From Adiantum capillus-veneris (lineage: Eukaryota > Streptophyta > Polypodiopsida > Polypodiales > Pteridaceae), in NCBI GenBank assembly GCA_014529385.2, contig CM043969.1, positions 37,569,922 through 37,633,921 on the forward strand: DNA of 64,000 bases. Direction: 5' to 3'. The first letter of the stretch is position 1; the number at the start of each line of letters is the position of its first letter. Below the pieces are notes generated by a model that was not told the origin of the DNA, made no database searches, and was given only the letters and a program-made list of their open reading frames with translations. Of this stretch, positions 41,003 through 51,782 are shown piece by piece. The position numbers and the translations under genes are program-made.

Positions 41003-41872
41003 TTTGAGAGAGTGGGAGGGAGAGGAAGAGAGCTTGAAGGCTTAAAGCCTTGAGCCTTCAGAGAGTGAGTCTTGAGAGGGAGAGATCTTGAGAGTGTGAG
41101 AGCTTGAGCCTTGAGGATTAGCTTGTGGAGAGAAAGGGGGAGGGGGGTGCATTTTATGAGTCCTTGAGGCCTTGCACACTTCAAAAAGAAGCCCAAACAT
41201 TCAATTTTTTCAATTTTTGCCAAATTTGTTTGTAGCCGTTGGCCGTTTCAGGGGCATTCCGGAACGTTTTGGGGGCGTTCGGAACGTTCCGGAATGGCCG
41301 TTCCGGTTTGCACTGGCCACCCGGAACGTCAAACGTTTCGGGACGTTTCGGAACGTTCGGGAAGGGAACTGTCCCCCCGGAACGCCGGAACGGGGGCTAG
41401 GGGGCGTTCCCCGGTAACTATGATAAATAGATCTCCTAGCAAGGTTTTGCAGAAGGATTCAGTGGCAGAGATGGTATGGTCAGGCAAAATGCCCTCATAC
41501 AAGCATCTCAGAGTCTTTGGTTGTGAGGCATATACTCATGTTCCAAAGGAATTTAGGAACAAACTTGAGCCAAAGAGTAGAAAGTGCATCTTTCTAGGCT
41601 ATGGTAATTTTGGTGAGATGGGGTACAGACTTTGGGATCTCGAATCTAGAAAGGTTGTCCGCAGCAATGATGTTCACTTTAATGAATCCAAATATCATTC
41701 TAAACCAGAGAGGGTTGAGGAGTTTAGAAGAGTTGTCTTCCAAGAAGATGGACCTGCACGTGCAAGACAAAATGTCAGGGCTCAAGAGGAGCAAGGACAT
41801 GATAGATTGGAACCACAGGTTGTGGCTGAGCCTGAGCCACCTATTATGCATAGATCTGGACGTATCACGTGA
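40172..41872 (+). pseudogene. Element G copia integrase, split by a MITE
   Basis: The zinc region has 'LWHSRLGHMSKKGMEILSR' and 'CEHCLYGKQ'. The core catalytic residues appear in 'LVHSDLCGPMPNLS' (D), 'CLRTDNGGEYVSKAF' (D) and 'PQNGVVERMNRTIQE' (E). A TAG at 40454-40456 breaks the frame. The MITE at 40780-41422 interrupts 'AVHLINS' / 'NRSPSKVLQKDSV'. The C-terminal part includes 'FGCEAYTHVPKEFRNKLEPK' and runs to 41872. All catalytic residues remain, but no full protein is possible. Confidence 0.88.
40780..41422. mobile_element. hAT-like MITE 2 in copia element G
   Basis: 643 bp. The left end CATAGTTACCCGGAACG and the right end CGTTCCCCGGTAACTATG form an imperfect terminal inverted repeat. 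The flanks are an exact 8-bp duplication, ATAAATAG, at 40772-40779 and 41423-41430. Subterminal DNA is dense with GGAACG/CGTTCC, often as CGGAACGTTCCGG-like palindromes, while the middle holds a GA microsatellite (40974-41000) and no gene. An 8-bp TSD fits hAT. The terminus and motif differ from MITE 1, but the layout is the same. Confidence 0.9.
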
Positions 41873-44800
41873 CCTCTTGATAGGTTTGTTCCATCTATGA
41901 ACTATGTCATGTTGACTGATTGCAATGAGCCTTCATGTTACAAGGAAGCAGTGCAAATGAAGGACTCCGGGAATTGGCAATTGGCCATGCAGTCAGAGAT
42001 GACAGCTCTGCATAAAAACTAGACATGGAAGCTAGTTAAATTACCACAGGGCAAAAAGGCTCTACCTTGTAAATGGGTTTACAGGTATAAGATCACCGCT
42101 CATGATAGTCAGCCAAAGTACAAAGCAAGGCTTGTTGCCAAGGGCTTTAAGCAAGAACAAGGCATTGACTTTGATGAAGTCTTCTCTCCGGTGGTCAAGA
42201 TGACTACATTGAGATGCTTTCTTGCATTGGTTGCCATATTAGATTTGGTGTTGCACCAAATGGATGTCAAGACAACGTTCTTGCATGGTGATTTAGATGT
42301 GGAAATTTACATGCAGTAGCCAGAAGGGTTTGTTGAGAAAGGCAAGGAAGATTGGGTATGCCAGTTGTTAAAGAGTCTTTATGGCTTAAAACAATCACCG
42401 AGGGCATGGTACCATAAATTCCACAAGTTTATGCTTTCTCAAGGCTACAAACGTAGTGAGTTCGATCATTGTCTATATACAAAGAAGGCTAAGGATGGTA
42501 GTTGGCTGATTCTTATTTTGTATGTGGATGACATGTTGATTGCTGGCAAGCACTTGGAAGAAATTTCAGCTTTGAAGTCAAAGATGGAAAAATCGTTTGA
42601 CATGAAAGACATGGGTGAGGCAAGTCATATACTTGGTATGCGCATTGAAAGAGATAGATCAAAGAAGTTGATTTGGTTGTCTCAAACAGAGTATATTGAC
42701 AAGGTTTTGCAATGTTTCAATATGGAGAAGGGAAAGGCATTGAGTGTTCCATTGCCACCATATGTGAAACTTAGCAAACAAGATTGTCCTGTGTTTGAGG
42801 AAGAACAGGTTGAAATGGATAAGATTCCATATGCTTCTGCAGTGGGTAGTGTAACCGGCTTGTTCAATCCAAAAAGGGTGGTAGACTTTACTTTAAACCT
42901 TGATTTAGCTTTCACCCATTATTAGTCGTCTATTTTACTTGTACTTTCAAGACACTACAAAGGGGAGAGGGATACAGGCTGCTAGATTGCACTTGTATGA
43001 GTAGACCGACACCAGATTGGCCCCTAACTTAGGCGCCCCTTTCGGTATTTCTTTATTGTTCAAAAGAGGGAATAAACGCTGTGGTTCCCTACAAGCTGCC
43101 CCGCACAAACTCGGCTGAATTTCCACTATTCCAGCCTGATTTCGGCAGCATAACTGTACTAGAACCCTTCACAGTCAATATTCCCACGCATTGGCCGACT
43201 TTCCCGACGCATACGGGCACCTTGCAAAACCTGGCAAGAATCTGCAGCACGCTGAATTCTCTGTTTTCAGCCCTGAAAATGCACCAGATCACCTGTACAG
43301 CGGTCCCCTTGCGTCCCTGAACCTCTTGGGGGTATTAGGGTCCGTTTAGGGCCAAAACCCTAAACCTGCAAAAATACACAGCAGGCTGTAATTCACTGTT
43401 TCGGGCTCCCTTTCGCGTGCCGGTCGCATTTGTAGCAAGTCCTCGAGCTCCCGCACCTGTAGGGCTACTTGCCCTTTGAATCGGACGAGATTTCTGGCGT
43501 GAAACCTCTCCGAATTCACCTGTACCTGCGGGGGGATTAGCCGCTAGCTAATCCAGTACCTGTGCAAGAGGCTCTTGCCTCAGCAATCGCGCATGAACCC
43601 ACACAACTGTACATTGGTCAAATGAAGAGCCCACTAGTGGGGCATAACATACTGCCAAAGGGGAGAGAGAGGGCAGTGCGTAGCGTGCAGGGCATCACTC
43701 CTGGCACCGCACTGTGCATAAGAGGGAAAGCAAGCACTCCATAGCTCTTAACCTGTGACAAATCTGAAAATGAGGCTCTCCCCCTCCTAAATTCAGCGCC
43801 ACTTCTTGTTGCATGAGGCAAGTGCACCAGAAGGTGCCACTTGGCACATTTATAAGCATTTTCCCGTTTCGGGGTTGCTGTCTAAAAATATCCCAACTGG
43901 TTGCCCAGTTGACTTCACGGCAGAGTAAGAAAATGTTCCCCTTGTCATTCCGGAGATAATGACGTCAACACATTTTCAGGTCCCAAAATAGCAGTTCCCT
44001 AAATTTTAGGAGATGCTGCCATTGTATCTTTCTAGGTCATCCGACCCTCTTTGTACACTGCGGCCACATCCAGAACTGAAATGTAGCCTCTGTAGCAAAG
44101 GATTCCACTTTGGCTAGTCAATGACCCCACTTGGCTAACCATAGTCCTTGTCCAACCTTAGTGCTCTCTTGCCCTCATGCCTGGACTCCCTCTGGACAGT
44201 TCCACACTAGCTATGCAATGCAGGGCAGTTAGATTTCCCGAGGGGTGTTTCCAAAAAGTGAAAGTAAATAGATAATAAGAAAGAAATCAACAAAAAGGAT
44301 AGATAGTAGTCACACGCTGGTGACAGGTAGTTTGATGTATGCAATGATTGCTACTCGCCCAGACATTGCATTTGCAGTGGGAGTAGTAAGTCGATACATG
44401 TGAAACCCATGCAAGAAACATTGGGAGGCAGTGAAAGGAATATTGAGATACCTGAAAGCTACAAAGAGTATGCGTATATGCTATGGGAGTCAGGAGCTAA
44501 GTGTAAAGGGTTTTACAGACTCAGATTATGCAGGTGACTTAGACAACCGAAGGTCTACGTAAGGATATGTCTTTACATTGGCTAGTGGAGTAGTATCATC
44601 GCGTTCTAGATTACAAGATTGTGTTACTCAGTCTACTACAGAGGCTGAATATGTTGCAGCATCAGAGGCATGCAAAGAATCAATTTGGCTTAATCGACTA
44701 GTAACAGATTTGGGAATCAAAGAAGAGATGCCTGTGTTATATTGTGATAGTCAAAGTGCTATACAATTGGCTCGCAATCCAGTTTATCACTCAAAGACAA

Positions 44801-44961
44801 AGCATGTGGATGTGAAGTATCATTTCATCAGGGAAATGCTCGAGGATAAGCAACTTCAGCTTGTCAAAGTTCACACCACAGAAAATCCTGCTGATCTACT
44901 TACAAAAGGACTTCCCTCAGAGAGCTTTGCGCATTTTCGCAAGCAGTTAGGTGTAGGGTAG
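41873..44961 (+). pseudogene. Element G copia RT and RNase H, split by a solo LTR
   Basis: RT text runs from about 41930 ('GNWQLAMQSEMTALHKN', then a TAG) through 'KARLVAKGFKQEQGIDFDEV', 'FSPVVKMTTLRCF', 'LHQMDVKTTFLHGDLDVEIY' (TAG after 'MQ'), 'LYGLKQSPRAWYHKFHKFM' and catalytic 'LYVDDMLIAGK' (about 42519-42550). It breaks at 'IPYASAVGS' (42849) for the solo LTR and resumes at 44326 with 'SLMYAMIATRPDIAFAVG'. RNase H text includes 'TQSTTEAEYVAASEACKESI' and 'YCDSQSAIQLARNPVYH', ending 'TTENPADLLTKGLPSESF'. At least four stops. Confidence 0.9.
42850..44325 (-). mobile_element. Solo LTR S, 1476 bp, TSD GGTAG
   Basis: TGTAACC...GGTGACA ends with perfect GGTAG duplications at 42845-42849 and 44326-44330, inserted in the RT of G. 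It has no internal domain, so it was left by LTR-LTR recombination. It carries the family box TAGGCGCCCCTTTCGGTATT at 43030-43049, placing it with the Ty3 LTRs of N, B, C and D; the box orientation implies the minus strand. Short frames inside are not genes. Confidence 0.9.
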
Positions 44962-45050
44962 TACATCACTTCTCTACATCTCTTGTATATTAGCTTGTAT
45001 AGTAGCTTCTCTCACACTTAAAGTACCACATTGGACTTTAAGTGGGAGGT

Positions 45051-45242
45051 TGTTGGGGTATAAAGCCCAATGTGGTCGCCCAGGTAAGTGGGCGGGCCGC
45101 TAGGTATGTACACATATTCTTTTGTAAAAACCTAATAAGAACTCACTATGCTCTACACATTACAGGAGAGCGAGTTCACCATATCGTCGTGCTCTTCTTC
45201 TCGCACTCTCTCTCGCGTCACACTTCCGCTCGTACTCCTTCA
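45051..45242 (+). repeat. Element G 3' LTR
   Basis: 192 bp, TGTTGGGGTATAAAG...CTCCTTCA, preceded by a polypurine tract. J coding text resumes at 45243. Confidence 0.9.
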
Positions 45243-48200
45243 CCTATGACGTATCGCGGAAATAGCCAGAACCAACGGCTTCCGAGACAAAGCATCTGCC
45301 ACCAAATTCTTCTGTCCTTGCACATGGACAATCTGAAAGTGAAATTGTGACAAGATGTTCACCCACCGCATCTACTTTTCCGATAGCTGCTTCGGTGGTA
45401 AGAGCATGGATAGCCGCCAAAAGCTCTGTCTCATAAATCTGTGTTTCAATTCCGGCTTTGAGAACAATCGGCTCTCGTAAGCAATGACATGGCCTTCTTG
45501 CATTAAGACCCCACCCAGACTACGACCACAAGCATCACAAATGACTTCTGCAAGTCCGGCAAAGTCAAAACTGGTCTTGTAGTCAATTTCTCTTTCAATG
45601 TCTGAAAGGCAATCACCTCTGTGGGTCTCCACGAGAAAGGGACTCCTTTCTGTGTCAAGATATGCAAAGGGGACAAACTTTCTAATGAACCGCCTATAGT
45701 ACGAACACAATCCCAAGAAGCTTCTAACTTCATGGACATTCTTCAAATTGGGCCAATCACGGATATCTTGGCCAAATCCATTTGCACTCCTACTGTCGAC
45801 ACAATGTGTCCCAAAAAGTGGATATCTGGTAGGAACAATTCACTTTTCTTTTGCATTAATCACTAACTTGTGATCTCGTAATACCTGTAAGACTTGAAGT
45901 AGATGATCACTATGTTCTACCTCATCATTGGAGAAAACAATGATGTCGTCAAAGAAAGTGTCAACAAATAGCATGTACTCTCGAAAAAATCTTGTCCATC
46001 ATCTGGTTAAATGTCACGGGAGCATTGGTTAGGCCAAAAGGCATCACCAAAAACTCAAATAACCCAAAAGTCGTCCGAAAGGCTGTCTTGTAGACATCAA
46101 TCGATGCGATTCGGATCTGATGATATCCACTCTTCAAATCGATCTTGGTAAAGCACGAGGATCTATGTAACCTGTCAAGTATATCATGGATCCTAGGAAT
46201 CGAAAATCTGTTCTTGATGGTGATTTTGTTGAGAGCTCTATAATCAATGCAAATTCTCCAAGATCCGTCTTTCTTCAAAACCAACAACACTGGAGAGCAA
46301 TACGGTGAAGTACAAGGGTGGACAAGACCCTTTTCCAAGAGGTCTTTCACTTGGTTCATAATCTCTTCCTTCTAAGCTCGGCTCACACGGTAAGGTGGCC
46401 GGTTTGGTGGCGTGCTTCTAGGTATCAGATGATCTTCAAAACGAGCGGGTGGTAACTCGCTTGGCAGGCCCTTTGAGAAGCAATCGGCATGAGCGTGGCG
46501 AAAATCTTGGCATTCTTTATCAAGTTCAAATATATTTGTCCTATCCTCATCACTCAACTCTTTCAAAAAGATCGATTAAACAAACAGACTGGATTTCATT
46601 AACTTTGAAATGGCCAAAGCTGATACAATAGGGACAGACTCGTCCTTATGTTTAATATCAAGTACAATGGTTCTGCCCTTCTCTGTGGTCAATGTCGCTT
46701 TCCTCGCCCAATAGTCGACCACGGTGTTGTTCTTGTGATACCAGGGAATTCCCAAGAGAACATCACAACCTTCCAAAGGCATTATGTAAAAGTTCTCATG
46801 CCCCAAATACCCTTGACAATGCAACCAAAGTTTGCAAATGACAGGTGTAATGGCTACGTCCCTGCTGGATGCCGCTAGAACTGCCGCAAGTGATCCCATC
46901 CGATCAAGAGTGATCTCGAGCCACACCGCCAATTCCGGTAAAATGTAGTTGGCCTTGGCTCCTCCATCAAAGAAGATCGGGGGCTTCTTGGTCTTTCACT
47001 TTGCCCCAAGCTTGGCAAAGTTATGTACTCTTGTCCATCGTGCTGGGATCGATACCCACGGAATCTGGAACCAGTCATGTTTTCATCTTGCCTTTCCGTC
47101 CATGTTCCTTAGCTGCTCTCGAACTCTTAGGCCTTTTGCCATCCTTGTCGTTCTGTGCCTTTTTAGGGCACTTTGCGGAGATGTGTCCAATTTCCCCGCA
47201 TCCAAAACACTTCCCTTTCCTGATGTAGCGAGCTCTCTCCTAAGGAGTGAGTTTGGGTCATGCATTTTTCTTTTCTGGGTTGCTCTTCCTCTTTTTACTT
47301 TCATTTGTCGAAGTCTGTACAGCCTTTTGCATCATGATCTCATCTGTGGGGTAGGTCAAACTGCCTAAGTGAATGGCAAAACCTTGTTTCGCATGACTTA
47401 TCAACTCCTGAATGGAAGCTTACTTTTGTTCCAAGCAGTAATCTCGGATCTCTGTAGGTAGACCCAAGGTAAACTGCTTAATCTGTTCCTTGAACAAGAT
47501 CTTCTTAAATGAAGAGGCAGGTAGAAAAGAGCTCCAGAATCTCTCGCAATAAGCGTCCACTGTATCTTTCTTGGTCATCCGAAGATGGTTCCAAAGTAGT
47601 TCGTATATCGCATTTATACTCTCGAGTCAGCCAAGAAGAAATAAAAAGCCTCTTGAATTTCAGTCATTTAACTGGCGCAATCTTGTTTAATAGAAGCGTG
47701 GACCACCAAGTTCGAGCATTCCCCTTAAAGTAAGAGGCAACTCTCCGAATCTTAGAGTGCTCTGAGTAACGCCCTCCCGCGAAAGCGATGTCAAACTGCT
47801 ATACAAAAGACAAAGCCTTCGAAGCATCTCTATAACCAAAAAACATGTCAAATTTAATTGATTGTCCACCTTAAACTCTCGAACTTTCTTGCTTTTGTCT
47901 TCCAGAAAGTCATACTTGCAAGCTTTATAAAAATTCTTCTTCTTTGCATAAAAGTTGTTGTCGTTAGAGTCCGAACTGTCTGAAGATGAGTCCTCTGTAG
48001 AACTGTAACTCACGGGGCGAAATTTAGACTTCTTTGCCTTTTTCTTGCCCTTTCCGAAGCGTTGCTTTTTGCTTTGCTTTTTGCCTTTCCTGTCTTCTTC
48101 GCTCGAATCAGATGAACTAAAAGAACTGTCAGAAGAAGAAGAAAGAAGAAGAATTGGGTACTCCTTCAAATCGAACACGCTTCTTCTGTTTCTTTGCCTT

Positions 48201-48592
48201 TTCAAAAGTAGACTGGCGACCCAAATAACCCAAGAAGTCAGTGCCTTTCTTCTGCTTTTTGTGGTGCTTGTTAACTTTGTTCTGCGCGTCAAAAAGCTGA
48301 GCAAGTCGTGCATCAACCACCTCTTCTAATTCTTTCTTTGTATACTTCCTGGGGGTAGGAGGTTTCTTGAGAGCGGGTTTGGGGGGTGGTTTTGTGGCCT
48401 TCTACCACTGCATGTGCACCTCATCAAACGAGGTCTCGCTCATATATTTTGCAAATTTTGGATCCTTCGCAAAATTGAGCATCATCTTTGTTGCGTCGTC
48501 GATCAATCGTTGACGCTCCATCTCTCGACGCTCCGCCGAAGTAGGCCGAAGCGGGCTGTACTCCTTGCCTGAATTTTCTTTGTGATCCCTTA
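45243..48592 (-). pseudogene. Element J: Ty3/gypsy RNase H, RT, protease and gag
   Basis: Minus-strand remnant continuing from 37542. RNase H is at 45245-45750. RT is at 46360-45900 ('[20 protein letters not shown]', '[20 protein letters not shown]', FDD near 45950). Protease is at 47000-46576 ('YLGHENFYIMPLEGCDVLLG', 'IPWYHKNNTVVDY'). The CCHC region is near 47170-47215. Gag with the serine-rich linker ('SSSSDSSFSSSDSSEEDRKG') is at 48316-47500, and the gag N-terminus ('RREMERQRLIDDATKMMLNF') reaches 48592, where the text stops short of the start codon. No LTR on this side; beyond it lies SPAG6 intron. Confidence 0.87.
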
Positions 48593-48745
48593 AACAAATA
48601 TAACTTTGAATATTTGTCTTCATGATATTAAAGTGATAGAATAGTATCATGGGAAATAGCTATATAAGCACACAAGAGGTTGGGTACGTGTATGTAATTG
48701 TGTATTCTCAGAACAGGATTCATCACTGTATATGCGTGTGTTTAA

Positions 48746-48812
<67 letters not shown>

Positions 48813-48847
48813 CATTCAACATAATGTCTTGAGTACTTTGAAAGCAG
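48593..48847 (+). other. SPAG6 intron end with GT/GA microsatellite
   Basis: Non-coding sequence between the J remnant and the exon at 48848. A (GT)n run at 48751-48786 passes into (GA)n at 48787-48812, leaving about 35 bases to the acceptor AG at 48846-48847. No clear polypyrimidine tract precedes the acceptor. Confidence 0.75.
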
Positions 48848-49726
48848 GTATCATGGCACTTGGATTCATTGCAGCATTTGATGAAGCCCTTGCTAATATA
48901 GTTATTGCATCAAATGGCATCCCTCCTCTTCTTGACGCCCTATGCAATGAACAGGAAGATCACATAAAGAGCGCCAGCGCATGGTCTCTAGGACAAATAG
49001 GGCGGCACAGTTCCGTGCATGCATTGGCCATAGCTGAGGCGGGGGTTCTTCCAAGGTTGGTGTCAACATTCCTTTCACCCACCAGCAGTGAGGACTTGCA
49101 AAACAAGTGCAAGAAAGCATTGAAAGCTATAACAGACCATCTGACACATTTATCGGCGCTCGACACACTGTTACAAGTAAGTCAACTGGAGAATGTGCTC
49201 TTCCAGCTCTTTCGGCTTGTTTGAAAAGGAAATTGTGTGTGTGTGTGTGTGTGCGCGCGCGCAAGCATCGACACACAAATAAAGCATGTATACATACATA
49301 CCGAAGTTATGGATGCGTGAGGCAAATATATACATCACTAACACAGCATTGAATAAAATTAGACTCTGTACAACCCTAAAAGAGGTGTGGAGAACAGACC
49401 AACTTGCTATGTGATGAGACTGATGTGATCTGATTGTTGGTGACAAGGGACCGAGGTTACCTGAGGGCATATTGAAATTTGTGGTGGCCCAACTATCAAA
49501 GGTGCTGCTGAATGACGCAGATGCGCGGACGAGGTTTGTGACATCGGGAGGGTTTGAGAAACTGCAGAAGCTGCAGCCGCTGGAGCCCGGCAGCGAGCTG
49601 AAAGAGCACATTGACAAGATCAACACCTATTATCCCGTCGAGCTCGTGCATTACTACTCCCCCGGCTACTCAGAAACCCTGCTTCAGAAACTCATGGGCA
49701 CCAAGCCTGCCGTTGCCGCGGCTTAG
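48848..49726 (+). CDS. SPAG6: SPAG6/PF16 axonemal central-pair protein, last two exons
   Basis: Exon 48848-49176 encodes armadillo-repeat text ('GIMALGFIAAFDEALANIVI', 'EDHIKSASAWSLGQIGRHSS', 'SSEDLQNKCKKALKAI'). It ends at a GTAAGT donor in phase 0. The next exon most likely begins at 49448 in phase 0 ('GPRLPEGILKFVVAQLSKVL') and runs to the TAG at 49724-49726, with the family's C-terminal signature 'YYSPGYSETLLQKL'. SPAG6/PF16 has about 500 residues with armadillo repeats and is needed for the stability and beating of the central pair in sperm and algal flagella. These exons give about the last 200 residues; the others are left of the window or beyond the transposon stack. No stops or shifts, so probably functional and expressed in developing sperm. 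Confidence 0.93.
49177..49447 (+). other. SPAG6: SPAG6 last intron
   Basis: GTAAGT donor at 49177 and AG acceptor at 49446-49447, preserving phase. An alternative acceptor at 49464-49465 also keeps phase but removes six residues. A GT/GC microsatellite lies at 49227-49261. Confidence 0.8.
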
Positions 49727-50086
49727 CTGACTTGAAAATGGCGCCCGATTCTTTTATACATGATCAATGGTTAGGAGTCACTTCCTCCATAGCCACCCTT
49801 TCAAAGCTAGTTGAATGGAGCTTCTTAGCTGTGCAGGTTCAATCCCCATACCACCCTAGCAAAAAATTATTAAGTGTAATGGCATAGTTAAAATTCCTCG
49901 TTCAAAGCGTCTTGTTGCATGTATATTGTATTTTGCACCTTTTGAATATGTATGTGATCACGATCGTGAAAAAATCACATTGTGAGAATCTAGCAAGATC
50001 CTAACACAAGCTTTGAGTGAATCTAATGTGATGTGCATGCCAATGCTCATATGTAGAGGTTGCAGAGGAAATAGAAGTGTGAACGG

Positions 50087-50124
<38 letters not shown>

Positions 50125-50196
50125 CCCACATCAGCTGTACGCCTCACGCTCTCTCAAAGGTCCCTTCATGCTTCAATTCTATATCTCATGTTCTTT

Positions 50197-50251
<55 letters not shown>

Positions 50252-51504
50252 AAATTTGTTAGACTTGGCTATGTATGGCAGGCTTCAAAGAACCTATCAG
50301 TTGTTATCCATGTCCAACTTAAAAATTATTAAACTACTTATTATCAAAAATATTGCTTAAAAGTAAAAATATACAAAAACAATCAAGTATTTCAGCTTCT
50401 TTCCAAATTGTAATGTCCAAGCAAAGATTTGCAAATTCAAAGTAGTGTATACATGCTTTTGAAAGTAGCTCTTTATAGTACTTTATAACCCCTTGTAATT
50501 TCCTTCATCCTTGTTTAAAATCACATTCTCAAAGTAGTACCATATGCGTAAACTTTTAGAGCAATCTTTTACTGTATCAAAGAGTACCAACTTGTCAATC
50601 CTTCCCTAATTAAAACTTGAATATGTAATTATAGCTTCAAATTGATTATCGATGCTTTGTATTGTAACTACAATTATGTTGTATGGATCAAAGTTGAACT
50701 TTTCAACTAGATGAAGCAAAAGGTACTCTAAAAGCGTGAATATTCAAGGTTAGTAACCAGTAGTGCTACATCCTAGTAGTAAGGAAAAGAGAGATCAAAA
50801 TCGGGGTCAGCTTAATGCTATTTTAGTAAGCTCAACAAACAGTTTTCAAGAACCAAATTTTTAGAAAGCCATACTGGAATTCCTTCAAGGCTTACCTTGT
50901 TTGATCAGATAAGTAGAATACCTACTGCCAGGTGAGGCAAAAGATTATTGCTAGATCCAAACTTAGAAGGATAGTAAATCCAAAAAACAAGTTTAAAAAA
51001 GCATGTAGTGATCAAAAAGCTAGGCCAGTATAAAAGTGATCAAAGCTAGCAATTCATCAACCAAGGTAGCACATTGAAAGTTTTGATAAGCCAGCAAAGC
51101 CAAAATCAGCTAGGATTAGCCACTTTCAACTCCAAACTACCAGTAGTAGATCTTGCCAAACCTATCAATAAAAATATCCAGTATTACTAGCACATACATG
51201 ATTAGGTGGAGGTTTTTTTAAAAATAAACTTCCTCATCAGCAGACTTTAACCAAACAAAACCAGGTCATCAAGATAGAATCCAGTCCCAGAAAAAAAAAG
51301 ACCAGAGCAACAACAATTAGAGACGAGGATCAAGAGTCCACCAAATAAGCCATAAACCAGATCTCCAAACAAGACATCAACCAGCAGGGGGGATATTTTT
51401 AGGCGAACAATTTTTGGTGAGCACTTTTTAGGAATCAAAAAAGATTCTCTCTTCCTCCTCCTCTATCTCTCTCGTGCAATTTTGCTAGTCTCCACTCCTT
51501 TTTC

Positions 51505-51557
<53 letters not shown>

Positions 51558-51780
51558 CAATGAGGTAATAGGGAGGTTGAGACATAGACAAAGATATGCC
51601 ACCTTTCAAATTGTTTAAAAAACAATAGAGACAAGGGTACTTGAAAGAAGAATATCCACTAATCATAGAAAGGTTACATTTTATTGTACTTGCATTACAT
51701 AAGCAATAAGCATTCATCTTCTAAAAGGCACGAGTCACAGTAGTGCTGCCCTCAAGTGGCAAAAAAAGATTCACCATGTT
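49727..51780. other. Gene-free stretch with microsatellites
   Basis: No frame here resembles a protein family. CT runs at 50089-50121 and 50199-50226, CA at 50227-50252, and a long GA run at about 51509-51556. The first few hundred bases presumably include the SPAG6 3' untranslated region. The rest is AT-rich intergenic DNA. Confidence 0.6.
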
Positions 51781-51782
51781 CC

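Larger units (their letters stand above)
37543..45242 (+). mobile_element. Element G: Ty1/copia retrotransposon with two later insertions
   Basis: Short LTRs at 37543-37737 and 45051-45242, tRNA-Met primer site at 37740, gag, protease, integrase, RT, RNase H and polypurine tract (AAGTGGGAGGT, 45040-45050) in copia order. It split the RNase H/integrase spacer of J; the target duplication is unclear, only CCT being shared. Two newcomers sit inside: a hAT-like MITE (40780-41422) and a solo LTR (42850-44325). Removing both gives about 5.6 kb, typical of copia. Stops and a frameshift make it dead. Confidence 0.92.

Noticed and set aside
43081-43827. Short genes inside the solo LTR
   Set aside because: No resemblance to proteins; bounded exactly by an LTR with a TSD.
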